A program made the translations under genes and the position numbers. The notes beneath the pieces were generated by a model that worked only from the letters and a program-made list of their open reading frames with translations, did not search any database and was not told where the DNA came from. A stretch of DNA of 56,350 nt, taken from positions 1 to 56,350 of the forward strand of contig FR893547.1 of the NCBI GenBank assembly GCA_000433675.1, in the 5' to 3' direction. Shown piece by piece: positions 51,438 to 56,350 of this stretch (within the stretch, counting starts at the first letter, position 1; each line of letters begins with the position of its first letter). The DNA comes from Clostridium sp. CAG:433 (GTDB taxonomy: Bacteria > Bacillota_I > Bacilli_A > RF39 > UBA660).

Positions 51438-52556
51438 TTATACTTTTGTGGAGCTTATGTTTAATATTATTCCAATTACAATCATATAACTCATTAAACT
51501 TGACCCTCCATAACTTATAAAAGGTAAGGTTATACCAGTTATTGGTAATAAACCTATATTCATTCCTATATTCTGAATTTGTTGAAATAAAAGCTTTGCC
51601 AAAATTCCACACACAATATACCTATACTTTCCTGTTTTGGAAAGTGCTACTTTAATTATTTGCATATCAAAATATAAAATAAGTAAAATTAATACCATCG
51701 CAGGAATAAAACCAAAATTACTTGCGAAAACAGAAAAAATAAAATCAGTTTGAGGCTCTGGAAAATATATTGGAGTATTACCAAAACCATATCCAAAAAG
51801 TCCCGCACTACCTGTCGCAGCAAGTGCATTAGTTAGTTGCATTCCCGCACCATTCTTCCAATCTAAAAGTCTGTCCATTCTATAAAAAAAGTTAGTACCA
51901 AATATACTTATAAAAAGATCTTTATAGTTAAAGAACAGAACAAGAAATCCAGAAAGTAACCCACCAACTATAATAAAAAAGCATATGAACCACCTAAGTC
52001 TTATTCCAGAAGAAAAAAGCATCACCATTAAAATAGACAAAAAAATAAATATTATACCTGTATCAGGTTCTAGAAATGCAAGAATAGAAGGCACCAAAAC
52101 AATCAAAAAAGATTTTAAAATAACTTTCAATTCATTTTTGAATGTATTTTTTTTATGTTCTTTATTAAATCTATCTAATACATTGGCGAGGACTAAAATC
52201 ATAAATATTTTAACAAATTCACTTGGTTGAAAATATCCAATTCCCGGTATTTTAAACCAACATTTTGCGCCATTTGATTCAGTACCAATAAATAAAACCA
52301 GTACAAGTAAAATATTTCCGATTATATAGAGTAAAAAAGAGTGATCATATATAAATGTATTCTTTGATTTATAAATTATCCACATAATAATGAATCCAAT
52401 AATATACCATATTAACTGTTTTATGTATAAATTGTTATAACTTGAAGATAATAATTTTTGACTGCTATATATACTAAGTAAACTTATAATCATAAATATT
52501 AATATAAGAATAACAATCTTTGTATTCAAATAAAAGCTTTTTTTATCTTTTTTCAT
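51438..52556 (-). CDS. RodA/FtsW/SpoVE-family peptidoglycan glycosyltransferase
   Basis: 372 residues, ten or so membrane helices. SEDS-family signatures are visible: FQPSEFVKIFMILVLA, PDTGIIFIFLSILMVMLFSSG (catalytic Asp in the EPDTG stretch), ATGSAGLFGYGFGN, EPQTDFIFSVFASNFGF and LPFISYGGSSLMSYM (quoted as separate motifs). The family polymerises glycan strands from lipid II with a partner class B PBP, not found in this window. RodA (elongation) is favoured over FtsW by the overall pattern but not certain. The ATG at 52556 with GGTGAT is chosen over an upstream non-ATG start at 52583. Confidence 0.88.
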   Translation of the reverse strand: MKKDKKSFYLNTKIVILILIFMIISLLSIYSSQKLLSSSYNNLYIKQLIWYIIGFIIMWIIYKSKNTFIYDHSFLLYIIGNILLVLVLFIGTESNGAKCWFKIPGIGYFQPSEFVKIFMILVLANVLDRFNKEHKKNTFKNELKVILKSFLIVLVPSILAFLEPDTGIIFIFLSILMVMLFSSGIRLRWFICFFIIVGGLLSGFLVLFFNYKDLFISIFGTNFFYRMDRLLDWKNGAGMQLTNALAATGSAGLFGYGFGNTPIYFPEPQTDFIFSVFASNFGFIPAMVLILLILYFDMQIIKVALSKTGKYRYIVCGILAKLLFQQIQNIGMNIGLLPITGITLPFISYGGSSLMSYMIVIGIILNISSTKV

Positions 52557-52639
52557 ATAAATCACCATTTTTAGTATAAACAATTATTTGGTAAATATTT
52601 GTCACATTAAGCATAAAATTTATAAAAAGGAGTGTTAAA

Positions 52640-52972
52640 ATGAAAAAGAAATTACCAAATATTTATAAGGGGATAGTAAAAAATACTAATCAAAATCAAA
52701 AACAGTCATTAGTATCAAGTAGTTTACAAGAAGAAAAAGAAGAAATACAAAAAGAACAAAGAACAAATCTTAATGGTAAAAGCGTTAATAGACAAATAAA
52801 AGATGTATTTTCATCACCAAATTTTGTTTACAAAGCAAATGTATCAATAAAATTAACTGATGGAACCACACAAGAAAAGACTATTATCGGAAGAACCAAT
52901 AATAGTCTCATAACGATAGATGATGAACTTATAGATGTTAGTAAAATAAGCCAAATTGACTTTTTAGACTAA
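52640..52972 (+). CDS. Small protein, possibly spore-coat related (CotO-like C-terminus)
   Basis: 110 residues. A basic, Gln/Glu/Asn-rich, probably disordered first half is followed by a small beta domain (ANVSIKLTDGTTQEK, IIGRTNNSLITID, LIDVSKISQIDFL). That ending recalls the C-terminus of CotO-type morphogenetic coat proteins, but the match is only a pattern impression. It converges on and overlaps the CotZ-like gene by four bases, which supports a shared process weakly. AAGGAG ribosome site. Confidence 0.6.
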   Translation: MKKKLPNIYKGIVKNTNQNQKQSLVSSSLQEEKEEIQKEQRTNLNGKSVNRQIKDVFSSPNFVYKANVSIKLTDGTTQEKTIIGRTNNSLITIDDELIDVSKISQIDFLD

Positions 52973-53367
52973 ACGTTTTCTATAAATGTATCACCTAAAC
53001 ATCTAATACTACAAATACATTCTAAGTTCATTGTAAAGAATGATTCAGTTGCAGTGTATGTTCCATCTTCGTTTGCGATTAAAACTCTAAATGTGCAGCA
53101 GCAGTTATCTATTTTTTCAACTCTAAATACTGACGAAGTAGTAGTTGGTTCTGCAACTCTAGATGTTGGTGCGCTCCATGGAGTTGCACCATTACTCATA
53201 CAAGTATAAAGCATAACTGGTCTTGTGTTGTAATATAAGCATGAGAATTGGCCTAAACTAGGTTTGTCACAACTTAAAATACAATCTTCCTCTTGATCAG
53301 CATTTTTTTGTAATAAATAAATAACTTTTAATATATCACTAATGCAGTTACAATTGTTTTTACACAT
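52969..53367 (-). CDS. CotZ/CotY-type spore coat or exosporium protein
   Basis: 132 residues, Cys-rich. The family pattern is clear: CKNNCNCISDILKVIYLLQK near the start, the Cys pair around EEDCILSCDKPSLG, the VFRVEKIDNCCCTFRVL centre and the closing MNLECICSIRCLGDTFI. CotY/CotZ form disulfide-linked layers on spores. The ATG at 53367 follows GGGGTGG; the GTG at 53379 lies inside that site. Together with the spoIID-like gene this hints at a spore-forming or formerly spore-forming lineage. Confidence 0.82.
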   Translation of the reverse strand: MCKNNCNCISDILKVIYLLQKNADQEEDCILSCDKPSLGQFSCLYYNTRPVMLYTCMSNGATPWSAPTSRVAEPTTTSSVFRVEKIDNCCCTFRVLIANEDGTYTATESFFTMNLECICSIRCLGDTFIENV

Positions 53368-53487
53368 AATATATTCCACCCCTTTTATTATATTTTCTAC
53401 TATAAGATATTCGTAAGTTTATTAAAAGTGTAGGTTTATTGCTTGTTTTTTTGATAAATTATAGTATAATTATAATAGGTGATTAGT

Positions 53488-53553
53488 ATGAATATAATGA
53501 ATTTTGAATATTTAATTGATATGAACATAATGAATTATCAATATTTAATAATT
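53488..53553 (+). repeat. 33-bp tandem duplication at a gene start
   Basis: Two adjacent 33-base units (53488-53520, 53521-53553), each opening with ATGAA-ATAATGAATT and encoding MNIMN-(F/Y)-(E/Q)-YLI. It duplicates the start codon in frame. Confidence 0.85.
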
Positions 53554-53844
53554 TTAGCAGTGTTAATTTTTATAGTTATAATAGTGTTAAAAGCAAACAA
53601 AAAGGATTTTTACATAGAATCAAATAAATTAGTTGATTATTTAGGTGGTAAAGATAATATTATTGCGATGGAAGTTAATATGTCTAGATTTAAAGTAACA
53701 CTTAATGATGTATCGAAAGTTAATAAAGAAGCAATTCAAAAAATGGGTGCAAAAGGTATAGTAGAAATTGATAACCAATTAAAAATTATATTAGGACCAA
53801 ATGCTAAAACATTACTTAAATGTATTGAAGAACTAAAAAAATAG
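53488..53844 (+). CDS. Membrane-anchored EIIB-like protein lacking the phosphorylated cysteine
   Basis: 118 residues: a duplicated N-terminal MNIMN motif, one membrane helix (about residues 19-37), then a domain of ~75 residues shaped like the glucose-type PTS EIIB (LVDYLGGKDNIIAMEVNMSRFKV, IQKMGAKGIVEIDNQLKIILG as motif parts). In active EIIB the corresponding site reads C-x-T-R; here it is N-M-S-R, so the phosphocysteine is missing. It may be regulatory or structural. ATG at 53488 has AGGTGAT. A duplicate in-frame ATG occurs 33 bases on. Confidence 0.8.
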   Translation: MNIMNFEYLIDMNIMNYQYLIILAVLIFIVIIVLKANKKDFYIESNKLVDYLGGKDNIIAMEVNMSRFKVTLNDVSKVNKEAIQKMGAKGIVEIDNQLKIILGPNAKTLLKCIEELKK

Positions 53845-53865
53845 GATTTATTCCTATTTTTTTAA
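53834..53865. terminator. Bidirectional terminator
   Basis: AAAAATAGGA (53837-53846) pairs with TCCTATTTTT (53852-53861) between convergent genes, with T-tracts both ways. Confidence 0.85.
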
Positions 53866-54801
53866 TATTCTATAAAGATTAAATGATGGTTTATTCAAAA
53901 ATCTATAATCAAATTTTGTAGTACCCACACCACTTGATATATAAAATGAAGTATTATCGATTTTATAATATGGTTTATAGTATTCTTTAGCGTTTTCTGG
54001 AGTTATAACTGCTCCATAAACAGGTAATGCAATTTGTCCATTATGTGAGTGACCGGCAAGTACTAAATCATAGTTATATTTTTTTATATTGTCAAATTCA
54101 TCAGGATAGTGCATAATATTTACCTTATAATTTACTTTATTTTCATTTATAACTTTATCAATAAAACTTTCATCCGGCTTAACAGAAAGACCAGTTATTA
54201 AAATTGAACTATTTATATCTTTATATATAATATCAAATTTGTTATCTAAATTATTGAACCCGGCTGAATCCATAATTTCGTAATACTTATCTAGTTTAAC
54301 ATCGTGTTCTCCAGTAACATAATATTTTCCATACTTACTATCTATTTTTGATAATTCTGTGATTATATTGTTAATATCATTATCACTTAATTTCTTTGTT
54401 TTATCAACTAAATCTCCAGTAAATACAACAATATCAGGTTTGGTTAGATTAATTTCTTTGACTAAATTTTTTAGTTCATCTAATTTTATTACTCTACCAT
54501 AATGTACATCTGAAAAGTGTGCAATTTTAAATCCATTAATCGATTCTGTTATACTATCACTTTCTATTGGATATTCTTTTATAGTAAGACCACTTGTTGC
54601 AATATATCTAGAGTATATTATAGTTAATGCAATAATTAATATAAGTGCAAAAAATATTTTTCTAAAAATGCTTGGTTTTCTTTTTTCGTCGTTAGTAAAC
54701 TCATCATCATTATCATCGTCTTCATCTAAAAAATCATCTGAATATTTTATTTCAATATCATATGATGTATCATCCATTTTATTCTTTTTTTTCTTTTTCA
54801 T
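53854..54801 (-). CDS. Membrane-anchored calcineurin-like metallophosphoesterase (YkuE type)
   Basis: 315 residues. An unusual N-terminal cytoplasmic segment of basic and then very acidic residues (about 1-55), one membrane helix (about 58-76), then the phosphoesterase domain outside. Metal-site motifs: FSDVHYGR, FTGDLVD, TGEHD, MHYPDE and GHSHNGQ. The third motif is usually GNHD; here Glu replaces the Asn ligand. YkuE-like enzymes act on lipid or nucleotide phosphodiesters. The ATG at 54801 with AGGAGG is chosen; that site overlaps the stop of the upstream CPBP gene. Confidence 0.88.
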   Translation of the reverse strand: MKKKKKNKMDDTSYDIEIKYSDDFLDEDDDNDDEFTNDEKRKPSIFRKIFFALILIIALTIIYSRYIATSGLTIKEYPIESDSITESINGFKIAHFSDVHYGRVIKLDELKNLVKEINLTKPDIVVFTGDLVDKTKKLSDNDINNIITELSKIDSKYGKYYVTGEHDVKLDKYYEIMDSAGFNNLDNKFDIIYKDINSSILITGLSVKPDESFIDKVINENKVNYKVNIMHYPDEFDNIKKYNYDLVLAGHSHNGQIALPVYGAVITPENAKEYYKPYYKIDNTSFYISSGVGTTKFDYRFLNKPSFNLYRILKK

Positions 54802-54811
54802 ATTAACCTCC

Positions 54812-55495
54812 TTAACCACCAATAAACTGTATAATTAAAAGTATTAAATTATGTAACATGTGAAATCCAATAGTTGAAAATATTGTGTCTGTTTTACTAT
54901 ATATATAAGCAAAATCGAGACCCATAACAATATAAGGAATAATCATTAAATAGTCATTTATACTAGGATTAATATTTAAATGTACCATTCCAAACATGAC
55001 CCCACTTACTATTACAAATAAATATTTATTATCTACTATATTTTTTATAATTTTTCTAAATGTAATTTCTTCTACAATAGGTGCATAAATTACTGTTGAA
55101 AAACTCATATATATAGGAAGTAATTTTATATATTCTCTTACACTTGATTCATTACTTGAAATATTCATATTTGTAAATCCAGAAATGATTGTATTAGTAA
55201 CTCCCATTAATACAACTCCTAGAACATAAACTGGCAAATATTTTATAAAGATTTCTTTAAAGTTTTTCTTATATATTTTTAAATCTAGTTTTAGTTCCTT
55301 ATAATAGACTAAAACAACAATAATTAAATATGATAGATTTGACAAAATTAAATATAAGTTTTTTTGGAATAAATTAAATTTACTAGAATCAAGTCCCACA
55401 ATTTCTAAAAAAAGTATAGGTACTATTTGCCACAAAAAATACATAAAGAACATAATCACGTTCTTTGTAATTTTAATATATTTATCTTTATTCAT
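54812..55495 (-). CDS. CPBP (CAAX-type) intramembrane metalloprotease
   Basis: 227 residues, about seven helices, with the Abi/CPBP motifs: VEEITFR (EExxxR), FGMVHLN and FHMLHN supplying the zinc-ligand residues. Such proteins process prenylated or small peptides, or give immunity to bacteriocins; the target is unknown. It is transcribed just ahead of the metallophosphoesterase gene (10-base gap), so both are one operon. GTGAT ribosome site. Confidence 0.88.
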   Translation of the reverse strand: MNKDKYIKITKNVIMFFMYFLWQIVPILFLEIVGLDSSKFNLFQKNLYLILSNLSYLIIVVLVYYKELKLDLKIYKKNFKEIFIKYLPVYVLGVVLMGVTNTIISGFTNMNISSNESSVREYIKLLPIYMSFSTVIYAPIVEEITFRKIIKNIVDNKYLFVIVSGVMFGMVHLNINPSINDYLMIIPYIVMGLDFAYIYSKTDTIFSTIGFHMLHNLILLIIQFIGG

Positions 55496-55566
55496 GTTTT
55501 TATCACTACTTTCTTTATAATTATAACAAAAAAATCGATTAAAAGGGTGTAAAAGTTAAAAAATTA

Positions 55567-55575
55567 TGATATAAT
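55567..55575 (+). promoter_or_regulatory. Extended -10 promoter of rimP-nusA
   Basis: TGA-TATAAT with the hexamer at 55570-55575; no strong -35 box. Confidence 0.55.
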
Positions 55576-55589
55576 TAACTCATCAGCAA

Positions 55590-55614
55590 AGAGTGAGGCA
55601 AAAAACCTCGCTCT
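55590..55614 (+). promoter_or_regulatory. Leader hairpin upstream of rimP
   Basis: AGAGTGAGG (55590-55598) pairs with CCTCGCTCT (55606-55614) with one G-U; loop 7 nt. It is GC-rich for this genome and not followed by a T-tract, so it is not a plain terminator. Possibly an RNA stability or NusA autoregulation element. Confidence 0.5.
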
Positions 55615-55636
55615 TTATATATAATGGGAGGTATAT

Positions 55637-55879
55637 ATGCTTGAAAAAATAAAAGAGATGTTAGTTGAACCATTAAAAAAAGAAAATATAGACATTGTAG
55701 ATGTTTTATATGAAGATGAAGAAGGAGTAAAAAATCTATATATAATTATAGATAAAAAGCCATATGTTGATATAGATACATGTGTGCTTGCAACTAATAT
55801 AGTTAATCCAATATTAGATGAAGCAGATTTAATAGAAGAAAGTTATGTATTAAATGTATGCTCAAAAGGAGGAGAATAA
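55637..55879 (+). CDS. rimP: Half-length ribosome maturation factor RimP (N-terminal domain only)
   Basis: 80 residues against roughly 150 for usual RimP. It covers the N-terminal domain: IDIVDVLYEDEEGVKNLYIIIDK, DIDTCVLATNIVNPILD and the domain end YVLNVCSKGG where others have YxLEVSSPG (quoted as motifs). The C-terminal SH3-like domain is absent. nusA begins one base after the stop, so there is no room for a lost 3' part. RimP helps mature the 30S subunit. GGGAGG ribosome site and a conserved rimP-nusA order support the identity. Confidence 0.85.
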   Translation: MLEKIKEMLVEPLKKENIDIVDVLYEDEEGVKNLYIIIDKKPYVDIDTCVLATNIVNPILDEADLIEESYVLNVCSKGGE

Positions 55880-55880
55880 G

Positions 55881-56350
55881 ATGAACGGATTAGATTTTAT
55901 AAGAGCAGTTAAAGCGCTTGCTAAAGAAAGAGGCATTAGTGAAGATGAAATATTTGATTATATGGAAACAGCACTTCATGCAGCCTTCAAAAAAAATAAT
56001 AATGCAACAAATAGTAAAGTAAAAATAGATAGAGAAACAGGAGAAATAAAAGTAGTTGCATACAAGGTAGTTGTTGACGAAATAAATATGGAAGATGAAG
56101 AAGATGCACAAATCTTACTAGAAGAATTAGGAGATAACCCTAACCATTTAAAAGTAGGAGATGTTATTGAAGAAGAAGTAACACCAAAAGATTTTGGTAG
56201 AGTAGCAGCATCAACTTGCAAACAAGTATTTACACAAAAAGTTCGTGAAGCAGAAAGAGAAAGTATCATGAAAGAATTCGAAGACAAAGAAGGAGAATTA
56301 ATGGTAGGTACTTTAGCAAGAGAAGATAAACAAAATTATTATGTAGATCT
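55881..56350 (+). CDS. nusA: Transcription factor NusA, N-terminal part, cut by window end
   Basis: About 156 residues are visible and the frame is open to the last base. They match the NusA N-terminal RNA-polymerase-binding domain (AVKALAKERGISEDEIF, ALHAAFKK, DRETGEIKV, VEVTPKDFGR-like stretch reading VTPKDFGRVAAST, KVREAERESI) and the start of the S1 domain (GTLAREDKQNYYVDL). NusA controls pausing, termination and antitermination. AGGAGG lies in the end of rimP, so the two are coupled. Confidence 0.95.
   Translation, partial: MNGLDFIRAVKALAKERGISEDEIFDYMETALHAAFKKNNNATNSKVKIDRETGEIKVVAYKVVVDEINMEDEEDAQILLEELGDNPNHLKVGDVIEEEVTPKDFGRVAASTCKQVFTQKVREAERESIMKEFEDKEGELMVGTLAREDKQNYYVD

Noticed and set aside
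55590..55614. The rimP leader hairpin as a terminator or known riboswitch
   Set aside because: No T-tract follows it and it is too small for any riboswitch class I know; listed only as a leader hairpin.

Overview
The window is very AT-rich DNA from a low-GC Gram-positive-type bacterium (Bacillota/Bacilli side, close to the host-associated lineages that neighbour the Mollicutes). The evidence is extreme A/T codon bias, GGAGG/GGTGAT Shine-Dalgarno sites, sigma-A promoters often with a TGn extension, and CCA encoded in every tRNA. Cell-wall genes are present (uppP, DUF368/PopT-like, a D-Ala-D-Ala carboxypeptidase, rodA/ftsW), so this is not a wall-less mycoplasma. Several genes belong to families linked to sporulation (spoIID-like, a CotZ-like protein, a kinase-fold YutH/CotS-like protein). 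Exact taxonomy cannot be fixed from this sequence. TGA is a rare stop codon here.

Layout. 1-9.8 kb: two giant tandem paralogous secreted proteins (the first cut by the left edge) built of InlB-type and Ig-like repeats. Both end in the same eight-cysteine module closing with Cys-Trp-His-Gln. 9.8-11.6 kb: uppP facing two small unknown genes. 11.6-19 kb: a second surface locus, an SdrD-B-domain protein translationally coupled to a thioester-domain/Cna-B adhesin, then a lipoprotein. 19-22.3 kb: DacF-like carboxypeptidase, RluB-type pseudouridine synthase, SpoIID-like protein, tRNA-His. 22.3-26 kb: an accessory-looking stretch with a small unknown gene, a decayed gene, a TetR regulator, a coiled-coil protein, mscL and an Rpn-type nuclease. 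26-31.5 kb: two ATPase-FtsX fusion transporters and a small alarmone synthetase. 31.6-38.7 kb: phosphoketolase, then a MarR-ABC-ABC multidrug exporter operon with a visible candidate operator. 38.7-43 kb: SDR plus PLP enzyme pair and a run of unrecognised genes. 43-46.4 kb: RNase Y, kinase-fold protein, NifU-type protein, S1-domain protein. 46.4-49.3 kb: twelve tRNA genes in three transcription units around a GDPD-PopT pair. 49.4-51.4 kb: a solitary MvaI/BcnI-type restriction nuclease, a small unknown gene, an XRE regulator, a DUF1292 protein and tRNA-Ala. 51.4-55.5 kb: rodA/ftsW, spore-coat-like genes, a degenerate membrane-anchored EIIB-like protein, a metallophosphoesterase and a CPBP protease. 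55.6-56.35 kb: a half-length rimP and the start of nusA.

Genes that appear to work together: the surface proteins of the first 19 kb; UppP and PopT in undecaprenyl phosphate recycling, with RodA and the carboxypeptidase in wall growth; MarR with its two half-exporters; and rimP-nusA, the usual start of the translation/transcription-factor operon. No rRNA, CRISPR array, prophage or complete insertion sequence was seen.
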